This document shows positions 10,108 to 19,926 of a DNA stretch of 64,000 bases, one piece after another. Position numbers and translations under genes: made by a program. The stretch covers positions 124,001-188,000 of the forward strand of contig NZ_JAAXOX010000005.1 of the NCBI RefSeq assembly GCF_012396125.1, read 5' to 3'. Every line of letters starts with the position of its first letter. The first letter of the stretch is position 1. The DNA is from Cellulomonas denverensis (GTDB lineage Bacteria > Actinomycetota > Actinomycetes > Actinomycetales > Cellulomonadaceae). A model generated the notes under the pieces. It saw only the letters and a program-made list of their open reading frames with translations. It did not search any database and had not been told where the DNA came from.

Positions 10108-11363
10108 CAGTTGTTCTGGTCCAGCACGGCCTGCAGGTTGGTCTGCACCGAGGACAGGATCGACTGCGGGTCACCGGTCGCCAGGCCCTCGAGCTGGGCG
10201 TTGAAGTCGGTGATCACGTCGGAGGCGCCCTGGGCGTTCACCACGTTCTGCGCGAAGGCGGCGGAGTCGATGAACGCCGCCTGGTCCGGGTACAGCTCAC
10301 GCCAGCCGTCGGCGGCGGACTGCACGGACGGCATCACGCCGAAGGCCTCCGCGAAGCCGAGCTGCTGATCGGTGGCGGTCAGGTAGTTCACCAGGTCGAC
10401 CGCGTCGGACTGCTGGGAGGAGTCGGCGGCCACGCCCCAGCAGTTGGTGAACTGCAGGGTGCCCTGACCGGCGGGGCCGGCCGGCAGCTCGACCACCCGG
10501 TAGTCGATGTCCGGGTAGTCGTTGGTCATCGCACCGGTGATCCAGTTGCCCTCGATGGTCATCGCGGCCTTGCCGGTGCCGAAGGCCTCGCCACCCCAGC
10601 CGGTGCCCAGCCCGGCGGCATAGGCCGCGTTGCCGGAGTTCAGCAGCTCCTGGACGTAGGTGAGGCCCTCGACGTTCTCCGCGGAGTCCACGGTGGCCTC
10701 GGTGCCGTCGGCGTTGGTCATGGTGCCCCCGGCCTGGGCCAGGAAGGCGCCGACCCGGGCGTACTCGCCGGAGAACGCCAGGCCGGTCTGCTCACCGGTG
10801 GTCAGCTTGGCCGCCACGTCCGACAGCTGCTCCCAGGTGGTCGGGATGTCCGCGTCCGTCAGGCCGGCGGCGGTCCAAGCGTCGTTGTTGATCAGCAGCG
10901 CCAGGGTGGAGAAGTCCTTGGGCGCGCAGACCAGGTCGCCGTCGTAGCTGAACTGCTCGACCAGGCTGGGGTAGAAGTCGTCCGCGGCGTCGAGCTGGTC
11001 GCCGTAGGGGTAGAGCGAGCCGTTGGCGGCGTAGGACTGGAAGGAGTCCGCCGAGGTGTAGAACACGTCGGCCGGGTCGCCGGAGGCGAAGCCCTGGGAC
11101 AGCTCCTGGTTGAGGTCGGAGGCCACCCGGACGGTGGCGTCGATGCCGGACTCCTCGGACCAGGCGGCGACCGCGGCCGTGACCGCGTCGGTCTCCGCGT
11201 CGCCGGAGGAACCGATCAGGATGTCCAGGCCACCGGAGCCGCCGGAGTCGCCGGTCGAGCCCCCGTCGCTGTCATCGAACCCGGAGCCGCCGCCGCAGGC
11301 GGTCAGGGCGAGCAGGCCGGCGGCGCCGATGGCCGTCGTCGCTGCGAGGCGGGTCTTTCGCAT
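10107..11363 (-). CDS. Extracellular sugar-binding lipoprotein (ABC transporter)
   Basis: 418 residues. A lipoprotein signal ends at LLALTAC (Cys near residue 23), followed by a long Gly/Ser/Asp linker, then a family 1 solute-binding fold (ASGDPADVFYTSADSFQSYA; AFGTGKAAMTIEGNW). It captures the sugar outside the membrane and delivers it to the two permeases encoded downstream. A GAAGGAG ribosome site precedes the ATG. LacI lies upstream in the same direction, with a small hairpin between the two genes. Confidence 0.92.
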   Translation of the reverse strand: MRKTRLAATTAIGAAGLLALTACGGGSGFDDSDGGSTGDSGGSGGLDILIGSSGDAETDAVTAAVAAWSEESGIDATVRVASDLNQELSQGFASGDPADVFYTSADSFQSYAANGSLYPYGDQLDAADDFYPSLVEQFSYDGDLVCAPKDFSTLALLINNDAWTAAGLTDADIPTTWEQLSDVAAKLTTGEQTGLAFSGEYARVGAFLAQAGGTMTNADGTEATVDSAENVEGLTYVQELLNSGNAAYAAGLGTGWGGEAFGTGKAAMTIEGNWITGAMTNDYPDIDYRVVELPAGPAGQGTLQFTNCWGVAADSSQQSDAVDLVNYLTATDQQLGFAEAFGVMPSVQSAADGWRELYPDQAAFIDSAAFAQNVVNAQGASDVITDFNAQLEGLATGDPQSILSSVQTNLQAVLDQNN

Positions 11364-11390
11364 GGGAGTGCTCCTTCTGGCGGGGTTGGA

Positions 11391-11408
11391 CCCAGCAGCT
11401 GTGCTGGG
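11391..11408 (-). terminator. Small hairpin between lacI-type gene and binding-protein gene
   Basis: CCCAGCA and TGCTGGG form a 7-bp perfect stem with a 4-nt loop, between the regulator stop (11433) and the binding-protein start (11363). It could be a weak terminator, an RNA stabiliser adjusting regulator versus transporter expression, or a short operator dyad. Confidence 0.35.
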
Positions 11409-11432
11409 CTGGGGGAGGGGGATCGTGGGGAT

Positions 11433-12458
11433 CTAGGGGGTCGGTGGCGGGGTGGAGGTGGCGCGCCGGACCAGGTGCGGGGTGAGCAGCACCTGGCGGT
11501 CGGCGGCGGGCTCGCCCTCACCGAGTTGGGCGAGCAGCAGGTCGACCGAGGCCCGGGCGGTGTCGACCAGCGGCTGGGCGACCGAGCTGAGGCCGACCGC
11601 CGCCGCGACCGGGGTGTCGTCGAAGCCGACCACGGCGACCCGGTTCCGGCGGGCGACCGTGAGCGCGCCGAGGGCCAGGGAGTCGGAGGCGGCGACGATG
11701 GCGGTGGGGTTGCCGTCGGCGAGCAGCCGTTCGGTGCCCTGGGCGCCGGAGGCCACCCCGTCCGGGACCCGGGCGCGCAGCCGGGACAGCTCGGCGGCGG
11801 ACAGTCCGGTGTCCGCCATCGCGGACAGCCAGCCGCCGGCCCGGTCCTCGCCGACGTCGGAGCCCTCCGGCCAGCCGAGGAACGCGATCCGGCGGTGGCC
11901 GAGTTCGCGCAGGTGCCGCACGGCCTCCCGGGTGCCGGCCCGGCCGTCGACGTCCACCCACGGGTGGCTGTCCTGCTCCAGCGCGGACCACGGCCGGCCG
12001 AAGGTGACGAACGGGATGCCGTGCTCGGTCAGCCAGGCCGCGCGCCGGTCGTCCCGGTGGGTGCTGGTCAGCACGAAGGCGTCCAGGTCGTCGGAGTCCA
12101 GCAGTTCGCCGTAGCGGGCGATCTCCTGCCGGTCGTCCGCGGCGGTGAACAGCATCACCCGGTAGCCGCGGTCCTGGGCGGAGTCGGTCAGCGCGTGCAC
12201 GAACCGGTCCAGCACGGCGCCGTTGATCCCGTCGCGCACCGGCTCCAGCCGCAGGCCGAGCACCCGGGACCGCCGGGTGCGCAGTTGGCGCGCGGCCGAG
12301 GACGGGCGGTACCCGAGCTCGTCGATGGAGGCGCGGACCCGCTGCAGGGTGCTGGCCCGGACCACGTGCGGGGCGTTCAGCACGTTCGACACCGTCTGGC
12401 GCGAGACGCCGGCGTGGCGCGCCACGATCTCCAGCGTGGGCCGGGTGGTGGTGCTCAT
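11433..12458 (-). CDS. LacI-family transcriptional regulator
   Basis: About 341 residues. The N-terminal helix-turn-helix is [21 protein letters not shown], with hinge residues [12 protein letters not shown] at about 50-62. The periplasmic-binding-protein-like effector domain follows ([21 protein letters not shown] near the C-terminus). I chose the ATG at 12458, which has GAGGAGG upstream and sits just before the helix-turn-helix; the frame extends 29 codons further without family similarity. It most likely represses both the sugar ABC operon downstream of it and the divergent glycosidase through the palindrome at 12517-12540. The inducer is probably a sugar. Confidence 0.92.
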   Translation of the reverse strand: MSTTTRPTLEIVARHAGVSRQTVSNVLNAPHVVRASTLQRVRASIDELGYRPSSAARQLRTRRSRVLGLRLEPVRDGINGAVLDRFVHALTDSAQDRGYRVMLFTAADDRQEIARYGELLDSDDLDAFVLTSTHRDDRRAAWLTEHGIPFVTFGRPWSALEQDSHPWVDVDGRAGTREAVRHLRELGHRRIAFLGWPEGSDVGEDRAGGWLSAMADTGLSAAELSRLRARVPDGVASGAQGTERLLADGNPTAIVAASDSLALGALTVARRNRVAVVGFDDTPVAAAVGLSSVAQPLVDTARASVDLLLAQLGEGEPAADRQVLLTPHLVRRATSTPPPTP

Positions 12459-12516
12459 GCGGGTCGCCTCCTCGCAGACCGGTGGGACGTGCAGAGCGTG
12501 CCCCCTCGGACTTGAT

Positions 12517-12540
12517 CGTTCCAACTCCGGAATTGGAACG
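12517..12540. promoter_or_regulatory. LacI-type operator in the divergent regulator/glycosidase intergenic region
   Basis: A 24-bp palindrome has arms CGTTCCAA and TTGGAACG around a centre with a CpG step, which is characteristic of LacI-family operators. It lies 59 bp upstream of the regulator start and 66 bp before the glycosidase start. TTGGAA inside the right arm, with TACAGT at 12555-12560 (16-bp spacer), could be the glycosidase promoter; a bound repressor would then cover its -35 box. Confidence 0.65.
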
Positions 12541-12605
12541 CTCAAACCGCGCTCCTACAGTCGAGCACGCCCACCCATCCCCTTCCACCCGAACGAGGAC
12601 TCGCG

Positions 12606-14651
12606 ATGGAGCTCCAGCCGCTGCTGCACGACCTGCTGGCTGCCGTGCACGCACCCACCCAGGCCTGGTCCGCGCAGGACGGTCAGATCCGCACCGGCGT
12701 CGAGGGGGTGCTGCACGGGGACGTCCGCGTGCTGTCCGCCGCGGTGCTCACCGTGGACGGCGCCGAACCCGAACCGATCGGCGGCGCCCCCGACGGCACC
12801 GGCCGGGTCCGGGTCACCACGCTGACCCGCGGCATCGACGCCCCCGGCGCGGACCCCACCGCCCGGCTGGACCGGCTGCGCACCGTGCTGCCCGGCACCG
12901 TCACCGAGGAGCTGACCCTGAGCTGCTCCACCCCGGCGCCGGTCACCGGCACCCTGACCCTGCGGCTGCGGCCGGACGGGTCGTCGATGGACCGGATCAA
13001 GGCCGGGCTGCCGCCGGTGGACGCCCCCGCGGTGCACCTGGACGCCGAGGGTGCGAGCTGGAGCTCCGACGCGGACATCAGCACGGTGCTGACCGCGCCG
13101 GGCGCCGACCTGAGCCTGGACGGCGAGGACCTGCTGCTGCGCTGGACCCTGACCGCGACCACCGGCGCGCCGGTCACGGTGAGCTGGAGCCTGGCGATCA
13201 CCGATGCGAACCCGGTGGTGCAGGCCCCGGCGGATCTCGCCCCCGAGTGGTCGGTGCCGCAGGTCACCGCCGCGGACCGCCGGCTGCCCGCACTGCTGGA
13301 TCAGTCGCTGACCGACCTGGCCTCGCTGCGGATGACCGCCTCCTTCGCGCCGCAGGACGTGTTCCTGGCCGCCGGTGCGCCCTGGTTCTTCACCCTGTTC
13401 GGCCGGGACTCGATCTGGGCCGCCCGGATGCTGCTGCCGCTGGGCACCGAGCTGGCCGCCGGCACGCTGCGCACCCTGGCCGTGCTGCAGGGCGAGAAGA
13501 CCGACCCGGCCACCGCCGAACAGCCCGGCAAGATCCTGCACGAGGTGCGGCGGGCCACCCTGCACATCCCGGGCGAGGGCACCGTGCTGCCGCCGGTGTA
13601 CTACGGCACGGTGGACGCCACCGCGCTGTGGATCTGCCTGCTGCACGACGCCTGGCGCTGGGGGATGCCGGCCGACCAGGTCGAGGCGCTGCTGCCGCAC
13701 CTGGAGCGCGCGCTGGCCTGGATGTCCGACCACGGCGCGGTCGACGGCTTCCTGGCCTACCGGGACGAGACCGGCACCGGCCTGGCCAACCAGGGCTGGA
13801 AGGACTCCGGCGACTCGGTGCAGTGGCGGACCGGCGAGCTGGCCGAGGGGCCGATCGCGCTGGCCGAGGTGCAGGGCTACGCCCACGAGGCCGCGATCGG
13901 CGGCGCCACCCTGCTGGACGCCTTCGGCCGGGACGGCGGCGACCACTGGCGCGGCTGGGCCGCCGACCTGGCCGAGCGGTTCCGGGCGGCGTTCTGGGTC
14001 GAGGACGACCGGGGCCGGTACCCCGGGATCGCGCTGGACGCCCATCGCCGGGTGGTGGACACCGTGACCAGCAACATCGGCCACCTGCTCGGCACCGGCA
14101 TCCTGACCGCCGAGGAGGAGGCCACCGTCGCTGCGCGGCTGCTGGACCCGGCGATGGACTCCGGCTACGGGCTGCGCACCATGGCCGAGGGCTCGGCCGG
14201 CTTCTGGCCGCTGCGCTACCACGGTGGCGCGGTCTGGCCGCACGACACCGCGATCGTGATCCAGGGCCTGGCCCGCGCCGGGCACGCCACCGAGGCCGCC
14301 ACCCTGGCCGAGGGACTGTTGGCCGCGGCCGGTGGCTTCGACCAGCGGCTGCCCGAGCTGTACTCCGGCGACCGCAGGGGCACGGTGCCCGCGGTGCTGC
14401 CCTACCCGGCCGCCTGCCGGCCGCAGGCGTGGTCGGCGGCCTCGTCGGTGGCGGTGCTGACCTCGGTGCTCGGCCTGCGCCCGGACGCCCCGGCCGGGAC
14501 GCTGGAGGTGGCCGGATCGGCCGCACTCGGTGCGCTGGAGGTGCGCGGGCTGCGGTTCGCCGGTGCCGGGGTGGACGTGCAGGTCGACGCGGACGGCCGG
14601 ACCACGGCCCGGACCGACGGCCGGGTGCGGGTACGCGTCGGCGGGCGCTGA
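12606..14651 (+). CDS. Glycogen-debranching-type glycosidase (GDE N-terminal domain plus (alpha/alpha)6 catalytic domain)
   Basis: 681 residues. Residues 1-230 form the beta-rich N-terminal domain of bacterial amylo-alpha-1,6-glucosidase-like proteins. Residues 270-650 form an (alpha/alpha)6 barrel with [19 protein letters not shown], the Trp/Asp-rich [14 protein letters not shown] and a late [15 protein letters not shown]. These suit hydrolysis of an alpha-linked glucan or oligosaccharide; the exact linkage cannot be told. There is no signal peptide, so it is cytoplasmic and would act on sugar imported by the divergent ABC transporter. Start ATG with GAGGACTCGCG upstream. dxs follows 26 bp later but has its own -10 box. 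Confidence 0.82.
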   Translation: MELQPLLHDLLAAVHAPTQAWSAQDGQIRTGVEGVLHGDVRVLSAAVLTVDGAEPEPIGGAPDGTGRVRVTTLTRGIDAPGADPTARLDRLRTVLPGTVTEELTLSCSTPAPVTGTLTLRLRPDGSSMDRIKAGLPPVDAPAVHLDAEGASWSSDADISTVLTAPGADLSLDGEDLLLRWTLTATTGAPVTVSWSLAITDANPVVQAPADLAPEWSVPQVTAADRRLPALLDQSLTDLASLRMTASFAPQDVFLAAGAPWFFTLFGRDSIWAARMLLPLGTELAAGTLRTLAVLQGEKTDPATAEQPGKILHEVRRATLHIPGEGTVLPPVYYGTVDATALWICLLHDAWRWGMPADQVEALLPHLERALAWMSDHGAVDGFLAYRDETGTGLANQGWKDSGDSVQWRTGELAEGPIALAEVQGYAHEAAIGGATLLDAFGRDGGDHWRGWAADLAERFRAAFWVEDDRGRYPGIALDAHRRVVDTVTSNIGHLLGTGILTAEEEATVAARLLDPAMDSGYGLRTMAEGSAGFWPLRYHGGAVWPHDTAIVIQGLARAGHATEAATLAEGLLAAAGGFDQRLPELYSGDRRGTVPAVLPYPAACRPQAWSAASSVAVLTSVLGLRPDAPAGTLEVAGSAALGALEVRGLRFAGAGVDVQVDADGRTTARTDGRVRVRVGGR

Positions 14652-14665
14652 GCGGGGGCGCCGCC

Positions 14666-14671
14666 TACCGT
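14666..14671 (+). promoter_or_regulatory. Leaderless-type -10 box of dxs
   Basis: TACCGT lies six bases before the ATG of dxs, with no ribosome site between, indicating transcription that begins at or next to the start codon. Confidence 0.5.
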
Positions 14672-14677
14672 TCAGCC

Positions 14678-16375
14678 ATGACCCTGCTGGACGGCATCCA
14701 CGGCCCCGGTGACCTGCGCGGACTGAGCGCGCCGGAACTGGACCGGCTGGCGGCCGAGATCCGGGAGTTCCTGGTCGAGCGGGTGTCCCGCACCGGCGGC
14801 CACCTGGGCCCGAATCTCGGCGTGGTGGAGCTGACCCTGGCGCTGCACCGGGTGTTCGACTCGCCCCGGGACACCCTGGTCTTCGACACCGGTCACCAGG
14901 CCTACGTGCACAAGCTGCTCACCGGCCGGCAGGACTTCGACCGGCTGCGGCACCGCGGTGGGCTGTCCGGCTACCCCTCCCGCGCTGAGTCCGGGCACGA
15001 CGTGGTGGAGAACTCGCACGCCTCCACCTCGTTGTCCTGGGCGGACGGCATCGCCCACGCCCGGGCGCTGGCGGGGGAGGGTGACCGCACGGTGGTCGCG
15101 GTGATCGGCGACGGCGCGCTGACCGGCGGGATGGCCTGGGAGGCGCTGAACAACATCGCCGACGGCAGCCCACGCCGGCTGGTGGTGGTGGTCAACGACA
15201 ACGGCCGCTCCTACGCGCCCACCGTCGGCGGCATGATGCGCCGGGGCGTGGAGGGCATCGTCAAGGAGCTCGGGCTGAGCTACATCGGCCCGGTGGACGG
15301 CCACGACGTCACCGGGCTGGAGATCGCGCTGCGCGGTGCCCGGGCGGCCGGCGGGCCGGTGGTGGTGCACGCCCTGACCGAGAAGGGCCGCGGCTATGCC
15401 CCCGCCGAGCAGGACGCCACCGACCGGTTCCATGCCGTCGGCCGGATCCACCCGGAGACCGGCCTGCCGGTGGTGCCGTCCCGCTTCGGCTGGACCGGGG
15501 TGTTCGCCGAGGAGATCGTGGCGCTCGGCCGCCGGCGCCCGGACTTGGTGGCGATCACCGCCGCGATGCGCGAACCGGTCGGCCTGGCCCCGTTCGCCGC
15601 GGCCTTCCCGGACCGGATCCTGGATGTCGGGATCGCCGAGCAGCACGCGCTGACCACCGCCGCCGGGATGGCCTACGCCGGGCTGCACCCGGTGGTCGCG
15701 CTGTACGCCACCTTCCTGAACCGGGCCTTCGACCAGGTGCTGCTGGACGCCGCCCTGCATCGTGCCGGAGTGACGATCGTGCTGGACCGGGCCGGGATCA
15801 CCGGCGACGACGGGCCCAGTCACCACGGCATGTGGGACCTGGCGCTGCTGTCCCTGGTGCCCGGCCTCCGGCTGGCCGCCCCCCGGGACGGCCGGACCCT
15901 GCGCCGGGCACTGCGCGAGGCGGTGGACGTCGCCGACGCCCCGACGGTGCTCCGCTACCCCAAGGGTGCCCTGCCGGCCGACGTGCCCGCGGTGGCGGTC
16001 CGGGACGGCCTGGACGTGCTGGCCCACCGCGACGGGCCGGACCCGGTGCTGATCGTGGCGGTGGGCGCCATGGTGCCGACCGCGCTGGCGGTGGCGGATG
16101 CCCTGGACCGCGGGGTGACCGTGGTGGACCCGCGCTGGGTGCTGCCGGTGTCGCCGGCGCTGGTGTCCCTGGCGGCCGAGCACGCCGAGGTCGCGGTGAT
16201 CGAGGACGGGCTGCGCCAGGGCGGGGTCGGATCGGCGGTGGCGCTCGCGGTCCGGGACGTGCCGGTGCGGGCGTTCGGGCTGCCGGCGGAGTTCCTGGCC
16301 CACGGCTCCCGGGACGAGGTGCTGGCCGCCGCCGGGCTGACCGCGGAGCGGGTGGCGGCCGAGCTGCGCCGCTGA
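14678..16375 (+). CDS. dxs: 1-deoxy-D-xylulose-5-phosphate synthase, compact form
   Basis: 565 residues, against about 620-640 in most DXS. It condenses pyruvate with glyceraldehyde 3-phosphate, using thiamine diphosphate, in the first step of the MEP isoprenoid pathway. Visible motifs: [31 protein letters not shown], the ThDP/Mg site [35 protein letters not shown] and [15 protein letters not shown]. The shortening falls in one place: [22 protein letters not shown] runs almost directly into [12 protein letters not shown], so some 50-70 residues between the ThDP domain and the GPVDGH motif are absent. That segment is disordered in known structures, so activity is plausible. It could be a second, specialised DXS paralog. 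Confidence 0.88.
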   Translation: MTLLDGIHGPGDLRGLSAPELDRLAAEIREFLVERVSRTGGHLGPNLGVVELTLALHRVFDSPRDTLVFDTGHQAYVHKLLTGRQDFDRLRHRGGLSGYPSRAESGHDVVENSHASTSLSWADGIAHARALAGEGDRTVVAVIGDGALTGGMAWEALNNIADGSPRRLVVVVNDNGRSYAPTVGGMMRRGVEGIVKELGLSYIGPVDGHDVTGLEIALRGARAAGGPVVVHALTEKGRGYAPAEQDATDRFHAVGRIHPETGLPVVPSRFGWTGVFAEEIVALGRRRPDLVAITAAMREPVGLAPFAAAFPDRILDVGIAEQHALTTAAGMAYAGLHPVVALYATFLNRAFDQVLLDAALHRAGVTIVLDRAGITGDDGPSHHGMWDLALLSLVPGLRLAAPRDGRTLRRALREAVDVADAPTVLRYPKGALPADVPAVAVRDGLDVLAHRDGPDPVLIVAVGAMVPTALAVADALDRGVTVVDPRWVLPVSPALVSLAAEHAEVAVIEDGLRQGGVGSAVALAVRDVPVRAFGLPAEFLAHGSRDEVLAAAGLTAERVAAELRR

Positions 16376-16454
16376 GTTTCCGGGGGGTTCCTGGGGCCGC
16401 GACGCCACGCGGAGGCGCGCCACGCCGGGGGAGGACCGGCACCGTGGCCCGGGC

Positions 16455-16492
16455 CACATCCGGGCGAACCCCCAGGTCAGCACCCGGATGTG
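16455..16492. promoter_or_regulatory. Inverted repeat upstream of pflB
   Basis: Perfect 10-bp arms CACATCCGGG and CCCGGATGTG are separated by 18 bases, between the dxs stop and the pflB control region. It may be a terminator-like structure for dxs or an additional operator. Confidence 0.35.
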
Positions 16493-16501
16493 ACCCGCAG
16501 G

Positions 16502-16517
16502 CGTGAGCGCCCTCACA
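16502..16517. promoter_or_regulatory. CRP/FNR-type box, distal site of pflB
   Basis: CGTGAGCGCCCTCACA matches the CRP consensus TGTGA-N6-TCACA at 9 of 10 specified positions. Its centre is 65 bp, about six helical turns, upstream of a second box. Read directly; the binding protein is not in the window. Confidence 0.6.
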
Positions 16518-16566
16518 CCCGGTTTCCGACGAATCGGGACCCAGGTCCCAAGACATCCCATGACCT

Positions 16567-16582
16567 CGTGAATAGCGTCACT
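16567..16582. promoter_or_regulatory. CRP/FNR-type box, proximal site of pflB, overlapping the promoter
   Basis: The core GTGA-ATAGCG-TCAC (16568-16581) is a perfect half-site pair. TAATAC at 16582-16587 is a good -10 box, so the site would lie between -35 and -10. Binding there would be expected to repress or modulate rather than activate in the usual way. The pflB ATG is at 16612. Confidence 0.55.
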
Positions 16583-16611
16583 AATACCGAACCAAGCGAG
16601 GGAGCTCTCAG

Positions 16612-18879
16612 ATGGCCACCACCGCAGTACCCCAGACCGGCGCCGACGCCACCGCGGGCGCCTGGAACGGGTTCGTCACCGGGCCCTGGTGCGACGGCAT
16701 CGACGTCCGTGACTTCATCCAGCGCAACTACACGCCGTACACCGGCGACTCGTCGTTCCTGGCCGGACCGACCGAGCGCACCACCGGCATCTGGTCCACG
16801 CTGTCGGCGATGTTCCCCGAGGAGCGCGCCAAGGGTGTCTACGACATCGACAACCACGTTCCCGGCACCATCACCTCGCACGGGCCCGGCTACATCAGCG
16901 AGGGCAACGAGCTGATCGTCGGACTGCAGACCGACGCCCCGCTCAAGCGCGCGATGATCCCCAACGGCGGCTGGCGGATGGTCGTCAAGTCCCTGCAGAC
17001 CTACGGCTACGACGTGGACCCGCAGGTCGACAAGATCTTCTCCGAGTACCGCAAGACGCACAACGACGGCGTCTTCGACGTGTACCCCCCGAACGTCCGC
17101 GCCGCGCGGTCCTCGCACATCATCACCGGCCTGCCGGACGCCTACGGCCGTGGCCGGATCATCGGTGACTACCGCCGCGTCGCCCTCTACGGCGTCGACG
17201 CCCTGATCGAGGGCAAGCGGATGGAGCGCCACGAGCTGGACATGGAGCGCTCGGTCGAGGACGTCATCCGCGACCGCGAGGAGAACTCCGAGCAGATCCG
17301 CGCGCTGAACGAGCTGAAGCAGATGGCGGCCTCCTACGGCTACGACATCTCCGGCCCGGCCACCACCGCCCGCGAGGCGATTCAGTGGCTGTACTTCGGC
17401 TACCTGGCCGCGGTGAAGGAGCAGAACGGCGCCGCGATGTCGCTGGGCCGCACCTCGACCTTCCTGGACATCTACCTGCAGCGGGACCTGGACAACGGGA
17501 CCATCACCGAGGAGTTCGCGCAGGAGCTGATCGACGACTTCGTGATCAAGCTGCGGATCGTCCGGTTCCTGCGGACCCCGGAGTACGACGAGCTGTTCTC
17601 CGGCGACCCGACCTGGGTGACCGAGTCGATCGGCGGCATCGGCGAGGACGGGCGGCCGCTGGTCACCAAGTCGTCCTTCCGATTCCTGCAGACCCTGTAC
17701 AACGTGGGCCCGGCCCCGGAGCCGAACCTGACCGTGCTGTGGAGCAACCGCCTGCCCGAGGGCTTCAAGCGGTTCTGCGCGCAGGTCTCGATCGACACCT
17801 CCGCGATCCAGTACGAGTCCGACGAGCTGATCCGCACCTCCTGGGGCGACGACGCGGCGATCGCCTGCTGCGTGTCCCCGATGCGGGTCGGCAAGCAGAT
17901 GCAGTTCTTCGGTGCCCGGGTGAACATCGCCAAGGCCCTGCTGTACGCGATCAACGGTGGCCGCGACGAGGTCTCCGGCAAGCAGGTCGCCCCGGTGTCC
18001 GCGCCGGTCGAGGGTGACGTGCTCGACTACGACGACGTCTACGCCAAGTACGACAAGCTGCTCGACTGGCTGGCCGAGACCTACGTCGACGCGCTGAACT
18101 GCGTGCACTACATGCACGACAAGTACGCGTACGAGCGGATCGAGATGGCGCTGCACGACAAGGAGATCCTGCGCACCATGGCCTGCGGCATCGCCGGCCT
18201 GTCGGTGGTCGCGGACTCGCTGTCGGCGATCAAGTACGCCAAGGTCACCCCGGTCCGCGACGAGGACGGCCTGGTCACGGACTACGTGGTCGAGGGCGAC
18301 TTCCCCAAGTACGGCAACGACGACGACCGCGCGGACGACATCGCGGTGGAGATCGTCAAGTCCTTCATGGAGAAGATCCGCCGGCAGAAGACCTACCGGA
18401 ACGCGCTGCACACCCAGTCGGTGCTGACCATCACCTCGAACGTCGTCTACGGCAAGGCCACCGGGAACACCCCCGACGGCCGCCGGGCCGGCGAGCCGTT
18501 CGCCCCGGGCGCCAACCCGATGAACGGCCGGGACTCGCACGGCATGCTCGCCTCCGCGATGTCGGTGGCCAAGCTGCCGTACTCCGAGGCGATGGACGGC
18601 ATCTCGCTGACCAGCACCGTGGTTCCCTCGGGTCTGGGCCGCGACCGCGAGGAGCAGATCACGAACCTGGTCGGCCTGATGGACGCCTACAACGTCCAGT
18701 CCGGGTACCACCTGAACGTGAACGTGCTCAACCGGGACACCCTCGAGGACGCCATGGAGCACCCCGAGAACTACCCGCAGCTCACCATCCGGGTCTCCGG
18801 CTACGCGGTGAACTTCGTCCGGCTGACCCGCGAGCAGCAGCTCGACGTGCTCTCCCGGACGTTCCACGGCGGGCTCTGA
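16612..18879 (+). CDS. pflB: Formate C-acetyltransferase (pyruvate formate-lyase)
   Basis: 755 residues, near the E. coli length of 760. It converts pyruvate and CoA to acetyl-CoA and formate under anaerobic conditions through a glycyl radical. The adjacent catalytic cysteines are in [20 protein letters not shown] (Cys pair near residues 422-423), and the glycyl-radical loop RVSGYAVNF is near residue 729, followed by [17 protein letters not shown]. All catalytic elements are present. Codon use is strongly C-ending, as in highly expressed genes. The activase pflA follows 107 bp downstream. A GAGGGAG ribosome site precedes the ATG, and two CRP-like boxes lie upstream. Confidence 0.97.
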   Translation: MATTAVPQTGADATAGAWNGFVTGPWCDGIDVRDFIQRNYTPYTGDSSFLAGPTERTTGIWSTLSAMFPEERAKGVYDIDNHVPGTITSHGPGYISEGNELIVGLQTDAPLKRAMIPNGGWRMVVKSLQTYGYDVDPQVDKIFSEYRKTHNDGVFDVYPPNVRAARSSHIITGLPDAYGRGRIIGDYRRVALYGVDALIEGKRMERHELDMERSVEDVIRDREENSEQIRALNELKQMAASYGYDISGPATTAREAIQWLYFGYLAAVKEQNGAAMSLGRTSTFLDIYLQRDLDNGTITEEFAQELIDDFVIKLRIVRFLRTPEYDELFSGDPTWVTESIGGIGEDGRPLVTKSSFRFLQTLYNVGPAPEPNLTVLWSNRLPEGFKRFCAQVSIDTSAIQYESDELIRTSWGDDAAIACCVSPMRVGKQMQFFGARVNIAKALLYAINGGRDEVSGKQVAPVSAPVEGDVLDYDDVYAKYDKLLDWLAETYVDALNCVHYMHDKYAYERIEMALHDKEILRTMACGIAGLSVVADSLSAIKYAKVTPVRDEDGLVTDYVVEGDFPKYGNDDDRADDIAVEIVKSFMEKIRRQKTYRNALHTQSVLTITSNVVYGKATGNTPDGRRAGEPFAPGANPMNGRDSHGMLASAMSVAKLPYSEAMDGISLTSTVVPSGLGRDREEQITNLVGLMDAYNVQSGYHLNVNVLNRDTLEDAMEHPENYPQLTIRVSGYAVNFVRLTREQQLDVLSRTFHGGL

Positions 18880-18900
18880 CCCCGTACGGATGACCGGGCC

Positions 18901-18933
18901 GGGCCCGCTGGGAACGACCTTCCCGGCGGGCCC
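18901..18933 (+). terminator. Hairpin between pflB and pflA
   Basis: A 14-bp stem (GGGCCCGCTGGGAA against TTCCCGGCGGGCCC, with one G-U pair) and a 5-nt loop lie 21 bp after the pflB stop. It probably attenuates read-through or stabilises pflB mRNA, giving much more PflB than activase. Confidence 0.6.
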
Positions 18934-18986
18934 GTCCCGCATCCACCCCGATCAGCCGCAGCAGTGAGCCCGACAGGAGGGCCGAG

Positions 18987-19871
18987 ATGAACTCCCAGAC
19001 CATGGACCGCCCCAGCGGCGCCCCGGTGATCGACCTGGGCGTGCCGGTGATCGGCGGTTCGCACACCCGGTCCAGCGCCGGGACCGCGGGGATGTCCAGC
19101 ACCGACGCCGAGCGCTCGGAGAAGCTGGCGGCGATGCGGGCCGGGGAACTGGGCTCGCTGCACTCCTGGGAGCTGGTGACCGCGGTCGACGGGCCCGGCA
19201 CCCGGCTGACCACCTTCCTGTCCGGCTGCCCGCTGCGCTGCCTGTACTGCCACAACCCCGACACGATGGAGATGCGCCGGGGCGAGCCGATCAGCGCCGA
19301 CGAGCTGCTCAAGCGGATCGCGCGCTACACCAAGGTCTTCGAGGTGACCGGCGGCGGGCTGACCATCTCCGGCGGCGAGCCGCTGATGCAGCCGGCCTTC
19401 GTCGCCCGGATCCTGCGCGGCGCCAAGGAACTCGGCATCCACACCGCGATCGACACCTCCGGCTACCTGGGCGCGCACTGCTCGGACCAGATGCTGGCAG
19501 ACATCGACCTGGTACTGCTGGACGTGAAGTCCGGCATCCCGGAGACCTACAAGAAGACCACCGGCCGCGAGCTGCAGCCGACCCTGGACTTCGGACGGCG
19601 GGTGGCCGACAGCGGCACCGAGATCTGGATCCGGTTCGTGCTGGTGCCGGGCCTGACCGACGCGGAGGAGAACGTCGAGGCGGTGGCCGAGTACGTGTCC
19701 ACCCTCTCGACGGTCAGCCGGGTCGAGGTGCTGCCCTTCCACCAGATGGGCCAGGACAAGTGGACGGCGCTGGGCATGGACTACCAGCTCGCCGACACCC
19801 GTGCCCCGTCGCCCGAGCTGGTGGAGCGGGTGCGGGACCAGTTCCGGTCCCACGGGTTGACCGTGTTCTGA
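18987..19871 (+). CDS. pflA: Pyruvate formate-lyase activating enzyme (radical SAM)
   Basis: 294 residues. It uses SAM and a [4Fe-4S] cluster to install the glycyl radical on PflB. The cluster motif is GCPLRCLYCHNPDT near residues 75-88 (CxxxCxxC), followed by the SAM-binding GGGLTISGGEPLMQP and LLDVKSG. About 50 extra N-terminal residues, polar and low complexity, precede the conserved core (SLHSWELVTAVDGPGTR); E. coli PflA lacks them. A later start at Met 36 (MSSTDAER) or Met 50 would give a more usual length, but the AGGAGGG site supports the upstream ATG. Confidence 0.95.
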   Translation: MNSQTMDRPSGAPVIDLGVPVIGGSHTRSSAGTAGMSSTDAERSEKLAAMRAGELGSLHSWELVTAVDGPGTRLTTFLSGCPLRCLYCHNPDTMEMRRGEPISADELLKRIARYTKVFEVTGGGLTISGGEPLMQPAFVARILRGAKELGIHTAIDTSGYLGAHCSDQMLADIDLVLLDVKSGIPETYKKTTGRELQPTLDFGRRVADSGTEIWIRFVLVPGLTDAEENVEAVAEYVSTLSTVSRVEVLPFHQMGQDKWTALGMDYQLADTRAPSPELVERVRDQFRSHGLTVF

Positions 19872-19876
19872 TCCGG

Positions 19877-19922
19877 CACGACCGAGGCCCCGGCAGGCGC
19901 GTCCTGCCGGGGCCTCGTCGTG
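19877..19922. terminator. Bidirectional terminator between pflA and the beta-oxidation gene
   Basis: A long stem CGAGGCCCCGGCAGG / CCTGCCGGGGCCTCG with a 5-nt loop, extended by CACGA / TCGTG after a one-base bulge, sits between the convergent genes. It can serve both strands. Confidence 0.8.
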
Positions 19923-19926
19923 TGTC

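Noticed and set aside
12482-14677. In-frame upstream extension of dxs to a 1297-codon frame through the glycosidase gene.
   Set aside because: The extension is Arg/Gly/Pro-rich noise in another frame of the glycosidase; DXS begins naturally at 14678.
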